64,000 nucleotides of DNA, from contig NZ_KE007326.1 in NCBI RefSeq assembly GCF_000397065.2, positions 322,124 to 386,123 of the forward strand. The letters run 5' to 3'. The position numbers were made by a program, and so were the translations under genes. Source of the stretch: Marinobacter lipolyticus SM19 (GTDB lineage Bacteria > Pseudomonadota > Gammaproteobacteria > Pseudomonadales > Oleiphilaceae). The number at the start of each line of letters is the position of its first letter. The first letter of the stretch is position 1. Under the pieces are notes generated by a model. It ran no database searches. It was not told where the DNA came from and saw nothing but the letters and a program-made list of their open reading frames with translations. Positions 47,656-57,310 of this stretch are shown here, piece by piece.

Positions 47656-48414
47656 TTAATGCCCTGATGATTCAGAGGCACCCGGTTCGTTCAAAATCTC
47701 TTCCAGCAGCTCACGCTCTTCGTCCGTCAACACCCGCTTTTCCAGCAGGTCGGGGCGTCGCTCCCGGGTTCGCCTCAGCGACTGCTTGAGCCGCCAACGC
47801 CGGATCTGATCATGGTGACCGCCTAACAAAACATCCGGCACCGCCTGACCTTCGTAAACCTCGGGCCGGGTGTAGTGCGGACAATCCAGCAAACCGTCGG
47901 CAAAGGAATCCTGCTCAGCCGACTGCGCATGACCCAGCGCTCCGGGGATGAGGCGTGTAACCGCATCAATGACAGCCATGGCTGCCAATTCGCCGCCAGA
48001 CAGGACAAAATCCCCCAGCGACACTTCCCGATCGACTTCCGCCGATATCAGGCGCTCGTCGACCCCCTCGTAACGGCCCGCCACCAGAATCAACCGCTCT
48101 TCCGCCGCGAGGGACTCAACAACAGATTGATTCAGCGTCTCACCCTGTGGCGAGAGATAAACAACACAGGCTTTGCCAGGTGCCGACTCCCTGGCCGCAT
48201 GGATCGCATCCCGCAGAGGCTGCATTTTCATCAGCATGCCAGGACCGCCACCATAGGGCCGGTCATCCACCGTGCGGTGGCGATCATGGGTGAATTCCCG
48301 CGGGTTCCAGCTCCTGAAAGTCAGCAGACCATCACGAACCGCCCTACCGGTAATACCATAATCGGTTACCGCACTGAACATTTCCGGGAACAGACTGACT
48401 GCGCCAATCCACAC
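47656..48414 (-). CDS. trmD: tRNA (guanine(37)-N(1))-methyltransferase
   Basis: TrmD methylates G37 of tRNAs reading CNN codons and prevents frameshifting. The 252-residue SPOUT enzyme has a deep-knot SAM site ([20 protein letters not shown], then [13 protein letters not shown]) and [11 protein letters not shown]. The start is GTG at 48414, two bases after the rimM stop, with a GGAG-like sequence inside the rimM end. Confidence 0.97.
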   Translation of the reverse strand: MWIGAVSLFPEMFSAVTDYGITGRAVRDGLLTFRSWNPREFTHDRHRTVDDRPYGGGPGMLMKMQPLRDAIHAARESAPGKACVVYLSPQGETLNQSVVESLAAEERLILVAGRYEGVDERLISAEVDREVSLGDFVLSGGELAAMAVIDAVTRLIPGALGHAQSAEQDSFADGLLDCPHYTRPEVYEGQAVPDVLLGGHHDQIRRWRLKQSLRRTRERRPDLLEKRVLTDEERELLEEILNEPGASESSGH

Positions 48415-48416
48415 CC

Positions 48417-48944
48417 TCAGAACTCCGGGTCCCAGTCAACAACCATGCGCTTTGCGACCAGATCCACTTCGCGAACCACCTGGTCCGGAAGATAGGGAAT
48501 CAGCCGTTCGCGCTGGTCGATGGAAGCCTTATTGGACTTCACCACCAGAACGTCGTTGGAGCCTGTCTCGATCAGATGATCCACCACACCCAGACATTCG
48601 TCTTCAACAGTGAAGACATCAAGCCCCTCAAGCTGGTGCCAGTAGTACTCCCCCTCGGGAAGGGCCGGCAGTTCAGCGGTCGGAACCTTGACCTCTGCAC
48701 CACAATAGGTGTGAGCCAGATCACGATCATTAATACCTTTGAGCCTGACAACGATCCCCTGCCCTTGGCGGCGACCCTCCTCAAGCCTGGCCGGAATACG
48801 CTTACCGTTGAGGACCAGAGTCCAGTCAGGGTAATTCAGTATTCCTTCCCTGGGGTCGGTGTAGGAATAAACCTTAAGCCATCCCTTAACCCCAAACACC
48901 GAGGTAATCCGGCCGATCACAGTTTCCTGCGAATGCTGTGTCAT
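48417..48944 (-). CDS. rimM: Ribosome maturation factor RimM
   Basis: RimM binds S19 and helps maturation of the 30S head. The 175-residue protein has an N-terminal RimM barrel ([20 protein letters not shown]) and a C-terminal PRC-barrel-like domain (DEREL-type end [19 protein letters not shown]). It lies between rpsP and trmD in the classical order. Confidence 0.96.
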   Translation of the reverse strand: MTQHSQETVIGRITSVFGVKGWLKVYSYTDPREGILNYPDWTLVLNGKRIPARLEEGRRQGQGIVVRLKGINDRDLAHTYCGAEVKVPTAELPALPEGEYYWHQLEGLDVFTVEDECLGVVDHLIETGSNDVLVVKSNKASIDQRERLIPYLPDQVVREVDLVAKRMVVDWDPEF

Positions 48945-48971
48945 GCCATCAACCCCGGTATTAAAGCGTAA

Positions 48972-49211
48972 TTACTCAGCGCCTTTCAGCAGCTGGGCAA
49001 CGCGATCAGTGGCCTGAGCACCCTGGCCCAGCCAGAACTCAACACGATCACGATCAACGCGCAGACGCTCTTCCTGACCACGGGCAACCGGGTTGAAAAA
49101 GCCGACACGCTCAATAAAACGACCGTCGCGGGATTTGCGGCTGTCGGTGACTGTCAGGTGATAGAACGGGCGCTTCTTTGAGCCGCCGCGAGCCAAACGG
49201 ATTGTTACCAT
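48972..49211 (-). CDS. rpsP: 30S ribosomal protein S16
   Basis: S16 is an early-binding 30S protein. The 79 residues match the family ([19 protein letters not shown], then [18 protein letters not shown]). It is the first gene of rpsP-rimM-trmD-rplS. A candidate promoter lies about 95 bases upstream in the gap after ffh. Confidence 0.98.
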   Translation of the reverse strand: MVTIRLARGGSKKRPFYHLTVTDSRKSRDGRFIERVGFFNPVARGQEERLRVDRDRVEFWLGQGAQATDRVAQLLKGAE

Positions 49212-49304
49212 TTAACCAATATCCTGTTCTGTTGTACGAACTTTGTACGATTCACACCCGCCAGACAATGGCCGGCGTGAAGACCCATACTCGAAAGGGG
49301 CGCT

Positions 49305-49333
49305 ATTCTATGCTAAAAAAGCGCCAATGAAAA
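49305..49333 (-). promoter_or_regulatory. Candidate promoter of the rpsP operon
   Basis: On the minus strand TTTTCA (49333-49328) and TAGAAT (49310-49305) are 17 bases apart. The -10 matches five of six consensus bases and the -35 four. It would give a leader of about 90 bases before rpsP. Two copies of TTGTACGA (49232-49239 and 49243-49250) lie in that leader. Confidence 0.4.
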
Positions 49334-49374
49334 CAGGGAAACACAGTGAAACCCGGTTTTCTGTGTACGGCTTT

Positions 49375-50763
49375 CTACATACGGCCAAATGGCGGCATAC
49401 CACCGCCGCCTCCACCGGGCGGCATCATACCGCCAAGGCCCCGCATCATATTGGCCATACCGCCTTTTTTACCGAACTTCTTCATCATTTTCTGCATCTG
49501 CTTGTGCTGCTTGAGCAGACGGTTCACATCCTGGATCTGGGTGCCGGACCCGGTCGCTATACGGCGCTTACGGGAGTTGTTGATGACATCCGGGTAACGA
49601 CGCTCTTTCGGCGTCATGGAGCAAATGATGGCCTCCATCTGCCCCATGGACTTGTCATTCACCTGCTGCTGGGCCATTTGCGCCATCTGCCCCATACCCG
49701 GCAGCTTGTCCATCAACCCGGCAACACCACCCATGCTTTTCATCTGCTGCAACTGATCACGGAAGTCCTCAAGGTCGAACCCCTTGCCCTTCTTGATCTT
49801 CCTGGTCAGTTTCTGGGCTTTCTTCTGGTCCAGCTTGCGCTCGGCTTCTTCTATAAGGGAGAGCACATCCCCCATACCCAGAATCCGCGAGGCCACCCGA
49901 TCCGGGTGGAAGGGTTCCAGGGCATCGGATTTCTCACCGATACCAAGGAACTTGATGGGCTTTCCGGTGATGTGGCGCACAGAAAGTGCCGCACCGCCGC
50001 GGGCATCACCATCGGTCTTGGTCAGTATCACACCGGTCAGCGGCAGGGCATCATTAAAAGCCTTGGCTGTATTGGCCGCATCCTGACCAGTCATGGCATC
50101 AACCACGAACAGGGTTTCGACCGGATTGACCGCCTTATGCAAGCGACCGATCTCACCCATCATCTGCTCATCCACATGCAGACGACCGGCGGTATCCAGA
50201 ATCACCACATCAATATGCTTTTTCCGGGCTGCTGCAATCGCGCCCTCGGCAATGTCCACCGGATCCTGATCCGACGAGCTGGGGAAGAATTCCACCCCGA
50301 CTTCACCCGCCAGGGTTTCCAACTGCCGGATCGCGGCTGGACGATAGATGTCGGCACTGACCACCATCACCGACTTTTTCTGACGGTCTTTCAGCAAGCG
50401 GGACAGCTTGGCGACGGTCGTGGTCTTACCCGCACCTTGCAGACCCGCCATCATGATCACTGCCGGAGGTTGGACGGCCAGGTTGAGGGATTCATTACCC
50501 TCGCCCATGACCCTCTCAAGCTCTTGCTGGACGACCTTTACAAACACCTGCCCCGGTGTAAGGCTGCGTTGCACTTCCTGGCCAACGGCCCGCTGGCGGA
50601 CACCCTCGATAAAGTCCTTGACTACCGGCAGGGCAACGTCCGCCTCCAGCAGCGCCATTCGCACTTCGCGCAGCGTGTCCTTGATATTGTCATCGGTAAG
50701 CCGCGCCTGGCCGGAAATCTTGCGCAGGCTACCGGAAAGTCGGTCTTGGAGGTTTTCAAACAT
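49375..50763 (-). CDS. ffh: Signal recognition particle protein Ffh
   Basis: Ffh binds 4.5S RNA and signal sequences and delivers ribosomes to the membrane. The ATG at 50763 (MFENLQDRLSGSLRKISGQA) gives 462 residues; the 14-residue upstream extension to 50805 has no family match. The NG domain carries the P-loop GLQGAGKTTTVAKLSRLL, DTAGRLHVDEQMM and TKTDGDARGGAALS. The methionine-rich M domain contains SMTPKERRYP and ends in a Gly/Met-rich tail. Located before rpsP, as in Pseudomonas. Confidence 0.97.
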   Translation of the reverse strand: MFENLQDRLSGSLRKISGQARLTDDNIKDTLREVRMALLEADVALPVVKDFIEGVRQRAVGQEVQRSLTPGQVFVKVVQQELERVMGEGNESLNLAVQPPAVIMMAGLQGAGKTTTVAKLSRLLKDRQKKSVMVVSADIYRPAAIRQLETLAGEVGVEFFPSSSDQDPVDIAEGAIAAARKKHIDVVILDTAGRLHVDEQMMGEIGRLHKAVNPVETLFVVDAMTGQDAANTAKAFNDALPLTGVILTKTDGDARGGAALSVRHITGKPIKFLGIGEKSDALEPFHPDRVASRILGMGDVLSLIEEAERKLDQKKAQKLTRKIKKGKGFDLEDFRDQLQQMKSMGGVAGLMDKLPGMGQMAQMAQQQVNDKSMGQMEAIICSMTPKERRYPDVINNSRKRRIATGSGTQIQDVNRLLKQHKQMQKMMKKFGKKGGMANMMRGLGGMMPPGGGGGGMPPFGRM

Positions 50764-50942
50764 GTTGCTCTTCCGTACCCCGGATAAATTGAGTGCACAA
50801 ACCACAAAGCCGGAACCCGGCTCCTTGATTCCTGTTGCATAATCGCGACATTATAACCAGACTATCGCCCTGAAACGACCAACCCGGTCAAATCGGTGAC
50901 TATCCGCACCGATCCCCAGTCAGACAGTGGTTAAAGGAAGTC

Positions 50943-51743
50943 ATGGGAACGCTGATTCTCGCGGTCACCTCTCTTTTTCTGTATAGCATCGGTACTGCCC
51001 TGCAAGCACTCAGCTTCAGGGGGCGAGTGCACACCAATGCTGCCATTACCATGCTGATTGGGCTATTGGCACTGACGGGGCACGGCTTACTGCTTGGCCA
51101 GACGGTATACCAGGAAGACAGTTTCGATTTCAGCTTCTTCCAGAGCTCCGTACTGATTTCCTGGCTGATTGTCTTTCTACTCCTCGGACTCAGCCTTCGC
51201 AAGCCAGTACAGAGCCTGTTTCTGGGCGCCTACCCGCTAGCCGGGCTTACGATCATTCTGTCACTGATCACCCATACGCCTTCCCGCCTGGTGCCGGAAG
51301 ACAGCTACGGCATGCTGTCTCACATTGCACTGTCAGTGACAGCCTACAGCCTGTTCACCCTCGCCGCCATTCAGGCCACACTGCTTTACTTCCAGAATCG
51401 CCAGCTCAAGCGAAACTACAACAGCCTGCTGGTTCGCAACCTGCCACCTCTTCAGACCATGGAATCCCTGTTGTTCGAGATGGTCTGGGCCGGTGTGATC
51501 ATGCTGATCCTGGCCATCGTTACCGGCGCACTGTTCGTGAAAGACCTGTTTGCCCAGGATCTTGCCCATAAAACCCTTTTCTCACTGCTATCGCTGGTGG
51601 TTTTCGTCGCCCTGCTGATCGGCCGATACACCAAAGGGTGGCGAGGCATCACTGCCAGCCGCTGGACTCTCGCGGGCTGCGCACTACTGATGCTGGCCTT
51701 TTACGGCAGCAAATTTGTACTTGAGCTGGTATTCCACCGATGA
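50943..51743 (+). CDS. YpjD-type inner-membrane protein (cytochrome c assembly family)
   Basis: The 266-residue protein has about eight membrane helices, starting with LILAVTSLFLYSIGTALQAL. It belongs to the CcsA/HemX-like cytochrome c assembly family, close to E. coli YpjD, which is usually found beside ffh. The conserved histidines typical of heme handling are present in HIALSVTAYSLFTLAA. A direct role in heme delivery has not been shown for YpjD. AAGGAAG precedes the ATG. Its stop overlaps the next start (ATGA), so it is coupled to the CorC-like gene. Confidence 0.88.
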   Translation: MGTLILAVTSLFLYSIGTALQALSFRGRVHTNAAITMLIGLLALTGHGLLLGQTVYQEDSFDFSFFQSSVLISWLIVFLLLGLSLRKPVQSLFLGAYPLAGLTIILSLITHTPSRLVPEDSYGMLSHIALSVTAYSLFTLAAIQATLLYFQNRQLKRNYNSLLVRNLPPLQTMESLLFEMVWAGVIMLILAIVTGALFVKDLFAQDLAHKTLFSLLSLVVFVALLIGRYTKGWRGITASRWTLAGCALLMLAFYGSKFVLELVFHR

Positions 51744-53017
51744 ATGAAACCTCTCTCACCGTACTCTCTAGCGTATTGGTCGGGCTCATCGTTCTGTCAG
51801 CTTTTTTCTCCAGCTCCGAAACCGGAATGATGTCCCTTAACCGGTACCGGTTGAAGCATATGGCCAAAACCGGCCACAAGGGCGCCAAACGTGCTCAGGG
51901 ACTTCTCCAGAGAACCGACCAGTTAATTGGCGTCATCCTCATTGGCAACAACTTTGTCAACATCCTGGCCTCCGCTATCGCCACCGTCATCGCCATCCGA
52001 ATCTGGGGCGATGCGGGGATTGCGATTGCCACCATACTGCTGACACTGGTCATCCTGATATTCGCCGAGGTGACCCCGAAAACGCTTGCTGCACTATTCC
52101 CCGAGAAGATCGCTTTTCCCGCCAGCCACATACTGGGACCGTTGCTCAAGGCACTTTACCCGCTGGTGTGGGCAGTTAACCTTTTTACCGGTGCCATCCT
52201 GAAAATCCTCCGCATCTCACCGGAGGATGCCGCCAACGACCATCTGAGTCGGGAAGAGCTCCGTACAGTGGTGAACGAAGCCGGTGCGCTTATTCCCGCC
52301 AAACACAAAGACATGCTGGTCGGTATCCTGGACCTGGAAAACGTGACGGTAAACGACATCATGGTTCCCAGGAACGATGTTGTCGGAATTGACCTGGACG
52401 ATGAGATGGAGACGATCCTGCGACAGCTTCGCAGCAGCCAGCACACCCGCTTGCCAGTCTACAAAGGTGACATCAACAACATTCAGGGCATTCTGCACCT
52501 GCGCAGCGCTTCAAAACTGCTGCTCCAGGAGGACATTAACAAGGCCATGATCATGCAGCTGTGCCGCGAGCCTTACTTTATCCCCGAGAGCACACCGCTA
52601 AACACCCAATTGATCAACTTCCAGAAAGGAAAGCGTCGCTTCGGGATCGTCGTGGATGAATATGGAGACGTACTCGGACTGGCCACGCTAGAAGACATTC
52701 TCGAAGAGATTATAGGTGAGTTCACCACCGATTATTCAGCGACCAGCCCCGACATCATTCCCCAGGACAACGGTACCTTCATTATTGATGGCGCGACCTC
52801 TCTCAGGGCCATCAACAAAACCCTGGGCTGGAAAATGCCCACGGACGGCCCCAAAACCCTCAATGGCCTGATCACAGAAACCCTGGAGAACATTCCCGAA
52901 ACCAATGTCTGCCTGAAAGTAGCAGGCCATCGTGTCGAGGTTCTGCAGATCAAGGACAATGTAGTCAAAGCTGCCATTGTCCACCCCGGCCGCAGAAAGA
53001 AGCGCTCCCTGCTCTGA
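51740..53017 (+). CDS. CNNM/CorC-HlyC family membrane protein (YfjD-like)
   Basis: The 425-residue protein has an N-terminal DUF21 transmembrane module of about four helices (LIVLSAFFSSSETGMMSLNR, then FVNILASAIATVIAIRIW), a tandem CBS pair (residues about 200-320, MVPRNDVVGIDLDDEMETIL) and a C-terminal CorC_HlyC domain (GLATLEDILEEIIGEFTTD). Such proteins are linked to divalent metal, mostly magnesium or cobalt, efflux or homeostasis. It is translationally coupled to the ypjD-like gene, in the conserved ffh/ypjD/corC order. Confidence 0.9.
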   Translation: MNETSLTVLSSVLVGLIVLSAFFSSSETGMMSLNRYRLKHMAKTGHKGAKRAQGLLQRTDQLIGVILIGNNFVNILASAIATVIAIRIWGDAGIAIATILLTLVILIFAEVTPKTLAALFPEKIAFPASHILGPLLKALYPLVWAVNLFTGAILKILRISPEDAANDHLSREELRTVVNEAGALIPAKHKDMLVGILDLENVTVNDIMVPRNDVVGIDLDDEMETILRQLRSSQHTRLPVYKGDINNIQGILHLRSASKLLLQEDINKAMIMQLCREPYFIPESTPLNTQLINFQKGKRRFGIVVDEYGDVLGLATLEDILEEIIGEFTTDYSATSPDIIPQDNGTFIIDGATSLRAINKTLGWKMPTDGPKTLNGLITETLENIPETNVCLKVAGHRVEVLQIKDNVVKAAIVHPGRRKKRSLL

Positions 53018-53171
53018 TCTTCAAAGCTGAGCCACCAAGCCCCTTAGATCATACCGTTATAGCTGACCCCGGGTTAGAAGATCAAAATTTAACCGACTCC
53101 TTGACCACCGCACGTATTCCACCAAGACTGATTAGGCGTGCGACATAACAACAACCACTAGGAGTCTGTCC

Positions 53172-53774
53172 ATGAGCCTGACACATACCGTTGGCCTGCT
53201 CACTCACCCCGATCGCGAATGGGAGTCTATCCGCCAGGATTCCGAATCTGTTAGCAAACTGTATATCGGTCACATTCTCATTCTGGCCCTGATCCCCGCC
53301 GTAGCCGGTTTTGTCGGCACCACACAGGTCGGCTGGCAGATTGGAGACGGCGCCGTTACCCGCTTGACAGTCACCAGCGGCCTGCAACTGTCCGCTCTGT
53401 TTTATGCGGCCATGCTGGCAGGCATCTATGTACTCGGCAAATTTATCGATTTCTTTGCCGCAACCTACGAAGTCAAGGATCGCACTCCTCGTGGCGTGAC
53501 CCTGGCAGCCTACACAGCAACTCCGATGTTCCTGCTCGGTGTCTTTGCCGCCTACCCCAATATCTGGGTGAATATGGCTGTCGGGCTGGTAGCCGTGACG
53601 TACGCTGTATACCTGCTCTATGAGGGCCTTCCGATCCTGATGAAGATTCCGGAAGACAGAGGCTTCATGTTCGCATCCTCGGTATTGACCGTCGGACTGG
53701 TCATGCTGGTGGCCCTGCTTGCAATCAGTGTAGTGATCTGGAGCGTTGGCATTGGGCCGGTATACATCCACTGA
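53172..53774 (+). CDS. Yip1-domain membrane protein
   Basis: The 200-residue protein begins with the typical Yip1-family phrase LLTHPDREWESIRQDSES and has about five membrane helices (IGHILILALIPAVAGFVG, LSALFYAAMLAGIYVLG and others). AGGAG lies seven bases before the ATG. The family is widespread in bacteria and has no settled function. It stands alone between the CorC-like and DUF1631 genes. Confidence 0.85.
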   Translation: MSLTHTVGLLTHPDREWESIRQDSESVSKLYIGHILILALIPAVAGFVGTTQVGWQIGDGAVTRLTVTSGLQLSALFYAAMLAGIYVLGKFIDFFAATYEVKDRTPRGVTLAAYTATPMFLLGVFAAYPNIWVNMAVGLVAVTYAVYLLYEGLPILMKIPEDRGFMFASSVLTVGLVMLVALLAISVVIWSVGIGPVYIH

Positions 53775-53814
53775 ACTGACCGCACAACACGATGTATGCC
53801 AAAAATCATAAATG

Positions 53815-53834
53815 GGGCACTCTTCAGGGTGCCC
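53815..53834. terminator. Weak hairpin after the Yip1 gene
   Basis: GGGCAC and GTGCCC pair around an eight-base loop about 40 bases past the Yip1 stop. No T tract follows, so termination is only possible. The rest of the 200-base gap is AT-rich and probably holds the DUF1631 promoter, but I see no clear hexamers. Confidence 0.3.
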
Positions 53835-53974
53835 TGAAATATTATGTCAACATGTGCCTGTTATCATTTAGTCATGTTACGACACGCAAAAATGCGGTAG
53901 ATTTAACCGATAACGAGAAACTTAATCATTAAGCTCGGTCATGTATCCGGTTGAGGCGCAAACAGGAGTCGGCC

Positions 53975-56194
53975 ATGAACAAGCAGTCCGGCATACATTA
54001 TCTCCGCGAGCATAGAGAGGCGGGCAGCTCCCGCCCTGTACCTGCAGAGGTAACCAGAATCCGCGACACCGTTGTAGCCGGACTGGGGGACCTGTTACAG
54101 GGTGCCTTTGACGCGGTCGATGACTCGTTGTTCGAGCTGGCCAACAACGCCCGAAGCAACAACGAACAAAACCGATATTTTGAAGCGATGCGCGAAATCC
54201 GCATCAAGCGCAAAGGCGTGGAACGACATTTCCAGAATGCCGTAGCGCAGAACTTTGCCAATCCGCCCCGCAGCGGCAGTGTTTTCAGCGATGACAGCCA
54301 GGCCACACAACCTTCAGCGGACAGTCTTTCGCTGGTAGGCAATGATGACCTGGAAGAGCAAGTCGCACTGAATGCCATGATCACCAAGGCCAAGGCACAC
54401 TTCCAGGGGCCACTGCACCAACTTCAGACCCGCTTCAGCGTTGTCTATCCCGAGGCCAGTGAAGAATTGCCGGTCAACCCGATGGCTCCGGAACACCTGT
54501 GCAGCGCCTTTACTGAAGCCATACAGGCCCTGGAGATCCAGATTCGGGAGCGACTCATCCTGCTAAAGCAGTTTGATCGCTATGTCGTGTCCAACCTTGG
54601 CATGTTACTGGACGAAGCCAACCGGATACTGATTCAGGCCGGCGTCATACCCAATTTCCGCTACCACGGCAAAGCGGGCCAGCAACATAAGGACGCCAAG
54701 GACAAGGCCGGCAAGCAAACATCCTCAGAAAGCGCAGTCAGCGAACCTTCTCAGGATTCCATTCAGGCCGGTGACAGCGCGGTTTTCGACCAGATCCGGC
54801 AGATGCTGGCACTGCAGAGGGCCAATGCCGGTATTCCACCGCGCACGTCAGACCCCAATATTCACGTAATCGGCGGCGCAGAGCTCATCGGCTTACTAAG
54901 CGCCCTTCCCCAGCAACTGGCAGCCTCCCACTCCGACAATCTGAGCGCTGGCGAGCCGGTAACGGTGGATTTACGGCAGGTGGTGGAACAACTGCTGGCC
55001 CGCAATGCCGCCGAGGACGGCAAAAAGCCCGCGCTGAATGAACTGGATGAGGACCTGATCAACCTCGTCTCCATGCTCTTTGAGTTCATCCTTGACGACT
55101 ACAACCTGTCTGCGCCGATCCAGGTATTGATCAGCCGCTTGCAGATTCCGATACTCAAAGTGGTCATCAAGGACAAGAGTTTCTTCAGCAAGGCAACGCA
55201 CCCGGCACGTCGACTGCTGAATTCACTGGCTCGTGCGGGTATTGGCTGGAGCGACAGCGACGAGAAAACCCGCGACAAACTCTACGACAAGATCCACAGC
55301 ATCGTGCAACACATACTGAACGAGTTTGATGGTGATGTGTCCTTGTTTGAAAAGCTCAGTGACGAATTTGACCAATACCTCGCCAGGGAAAACCGCAAAG
55401 CCTCCCTGGTTGAGCAGAGGACCCGAGAATCGGAGCGTGGCCGCATCAAGTCCCAGAAGGCTCAGGAAACCGTGGACCGAGTCCTTCGGGAAAAAGTGGC
55501 GCGCTATCACCTCCCGGATTCGATTCACAATATTCTGGTTAACGGCTGGAGCCGGGTTATGTTCCTGGCCTATCTTCGCGATGACGTTGAGCATCGCTGG
55601 CTCGAATCCGTCAGGGTAGTGGACGATCTGATCTGGTGCCTGCACCCTCACCTGGAAGACGACGAACGGGACCAGTGGGTTCGGGTCGTACCCGGACTGA
55701 TAAAGTCGCTTCGCGCCGGGCTGGAAGAGGTTTCCTACAATTCCTCAAAGCTCGATGAAATGATGGGCGAACTCAAACACGAGCTGACGGAAGCGTTCAG
55801 GGCCAATGCGCAGGCGGAAGCCTTTGAAGACATGCCTGACGCATACTCAGGGGAGCCGGAACAAACGCCACCAACCGCCATAGAGCGGCAACAGGAGCTT
55901 GAAGAAGCGGCCGTCGCCGAGTACGTAGCCCAGATTGACAACATTGAAATCGGCAACTGGGTGGAATTCAACCTGGTCAATGGCGCCAGCTTCCGCTGCA
56001 AACTGTCAGCCATCATCGAGGAAGCGGACTGCTTTGTGTTCGTCAATCGCATGGGGCTCAAGGTCATCGAGAAAAGTCGCATTGAGCTTGCCCATGAGAT
56101 GCGACGTGGACGCATGACGGTACTGGAACAGGGTGCACTCATTGACCGGGCTCTGGATGCCGTTGTCGGAAACTTGCGAAACAGGGCCGGATAG
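53975..56194 (+). CDS. DUF1631 protein with a PilZ-like C-terminal domain
   Basis: I chose the ATG at 53975, six bases after AGGAG, giving 739 residues; the frame extends upstream only through a TTG. Most of the protein matches DUF1631, a large helical family of unknown function. Residues about 640-739 look like a small PilZ-like beta-barrel (EIGNWVEFNLVNGASFRCKL, then CFVFVNRMGLKVIEKSRIEL), but without the RxxxR and NxSxxG residues that bind c-di-GMP. Helical charged stretches (about 480-510) suggest a coiled coil. There is no signal peptide or membrane segment. A scaffold or regulatory role is a guess. Confidence 0.8.
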   Translation: MNKQSGIHYLREHREAGSSRPVPAEVTRIRDTVVAGLGDLLQGAFDAVDDSLFELANNARSNNEQNRYFEAMREIRIKRKGVERHFQNAVAQNFANPPRSGSVFSDDSQATQPSADSLSLVGNDDLEEQVALNAMITKAKAHFQGPLHQLQTRFSVVYPEASEELPVNPMAPEHLCSAFTEAIQALEIQIRERLILLKQFDRYVVSNLGMLLDEANRILIQAGVIPNFRYHGKAGQQHKDAKDKAGKQTSSESAVSEPSQDSIQAGDSAVFDQIRQMLALQRANAGIPPRTSDPNIHVIGGAELIGLLSALPQQLAASHSDNLSAGEPVTVDLRQVVEQLLARNAAEDGKKPALNELDEDLINLVSMLFEFILDDYNLSAPIQVLISRLQIPILKVVIKDKSFFSKATHPARRLLNSLARAGIGWSDSDEKTRDKLYDKIHSIVQHILNEFDGDVSLFEKLSDEFDQYLARENRKASLVEQRTRESERGRIKSQKAQETVDRVLREKVARYHLPDSIHNILVNGWSRVMFLAYLRDDVEHRWLESVRVVDDLIWCLHPHLEDDERDQWVRVVPGLIKSLRAGLEEVSYNSSKLDEMMGELKHELTEAFRANAQAEAFEDMPDAYSGEPEQTPPTAIERQQELEEAAVAEYVAQIDNIEIGNWVEFNLVNGASFRCKLSAIIEEADCFVFVNRMGLKVIEKSRIELAHEMRRGRMTVLEQGALIDRALDAVVGNLRNRAG

Positions 56195-56232
56195 GCCCTC
56201 AACCCTTTCCCTTCAGGAGTGCCTGACAGACC

Positions 56233-56979
56233 ATGCTGGACTATGGCAGCAGCACCAGCCTTCCGGCACAGTATCGTATCGCCCTTGCCATATCCCTGGC
56301 ATTGCTGCTTCATACACTTGGCCTGTCAGCCATCCCCCTGTTGTCTGAACCCACAGAACACCCCACTCCCACTATGACCATCGCACTGATTCCGGCCGGC
56401 AGCGAAGCTGCCCCCAGAGCCACTGCAAGTCCTGAAAAAAAGACCCGCGTTGAAGCGCCGACCACCAACACGACGATGGTGAACTCGCCGCAGGTGCGAC
56501 ACCGAATCTCGCCTTCCCAAACGCCAACACCCGCACCACCCGCAATCAAGGCCGCTCAGGCTGTCGAGACCGCTCCAGAGACCGCTCCTTCGCCATCAAA
56601 TACTGCCGGCACCGCCTCCCGCTCACCAGTAGCCGAGTCGCACCGCGACATTGCACAAATAACAGAAGCACCTGAAGAATCTGACGCGTATGTTATCAGT
56701 CTCGCCACCCGCATTGCCCGCGAGCTCAAATACGGCCGCATCCCGACTTTGCGGAATTTAACCGCGCCGGTTGCAATGGAGATTGAATTACATTTGTTGA
56801 GCAATGGCGCCTTGATCAAGGCAGACGTGTACCGCTCAAGCGGCATGGAGGCTATCGATGGTGCGGCTTACCGGGCGGCGCTGGCAGCCAGCCCCTATCC
56901 GGAACCACCGGGTAAGGAAGGAAGACAACAACGCTACCGGGTTGAACTACTGTTCTCCCCGGAGCGTTTGGAAAACTAG
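56233..56979 (+). CDS. TonB-like energy transducer
   Basis: The 248-residue protein has the TonB layout: one N-terminal membrane anchor containing a histidine (IALAISLALLLHTLGLSAIP), a Pro/Thr/Ala-rich periplasmic spacer (residues about 45-145) and a C-terminal TonB-type domain (EIELHLLSNGALIKADVYRS, then SGMEAIDGAAYRAAL). TonB proteins couple proton-motive force to outer-membrane receptors. No exbB, exbD or receptor gene is nearby, so this may be a secondary TonB or a TolA-like envelope protein. AGGAG lies 13 bases before the ATG, rather far. Confidence 0.8.
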   Translation: MLDYGSSTSLPAQYRIALAISLALLLHTLGLSAIPLLSEPTEHPTPTMTIALIPAGSEAAPRATASPEKKTRVEAPTTNTTMVNSPQVRHRISPSQTPTPAPPAIKAAQAVETAPETAPSPSNTAGTASRSPVAESHRDIAQITEAPEESDAYVISLATRIARELKYGRIPTLRNLTAPVAMEIELHLLSNGALIKADVYRSSGMEAIDGAAYRAALAASPYPEPPGKEGRQQRYRVELLFSPERLEN

Positions 56980-56983
56980 CGAA

Positions 56984-57310
56984 TCAGGCTTCAGCCTGTT
57001 TGGCTGCTTCCTTGACGGCCTTGGCCAGTTCACCGCTCTCTGACATCTCGAGAATGATGTCGCAACCACCCACCAACTCGCCATTGATATAGAGCTGCGG
57101 ATAAGTCGGCCAGCTGGAGTATACTTTCAGGGCTTCGCGCAATTCCTGATTATCCAGAATGTTTACAAACGCAAAGCGCTCACCACAGGCCATCAAAGCC
57201 TGGACGGTTTTTGCAGAGAAACCGCACTGGGGAGCCTGCGGAGTACCCTTCATATACAGAATGACCGGGTTACCCTCAAGCTGGCTCTTAATGGTTTCAT
57301 TAATGTCCAT
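56984..57310 (-). CDS. grxD: Monothiol glutaredoxin Grx4
   Basis: GrxD carries and passes on 2Fe-2S clusters. The ATG at 57310 (MDINETIKSQLEG, 108 residues) has AGAGGT about eight bases upstream; a GTG two codons earlier is less likely. The CGFS active site is in GTPQAPQCGFSAKTVQALMA, with the family blocks SSWPTYPQLYINGELVGG and GCDIILEMSESGEL. It converges on the TonB-like gene with a five-base gap. Confidence 0.95.
   Translation of the reverse strand: MDINETIKSQLEGNPVILYMKGTPQAPQCGFSAKTVQALMACGERFAFVNILDNQELREALKVYSSWPTYPQLYINGELVGGCDIILEMSESGELAKAVKEAAKQAEA

Noticed and set aside
49243..50787. Long plus-strand open frame opposite ffh (514 codons)
   Set aside because: It is antisense to a fully conserved Ffh frame, has no recognisable domain and is rich in His and Leu, as GC-rich shadow frames are.
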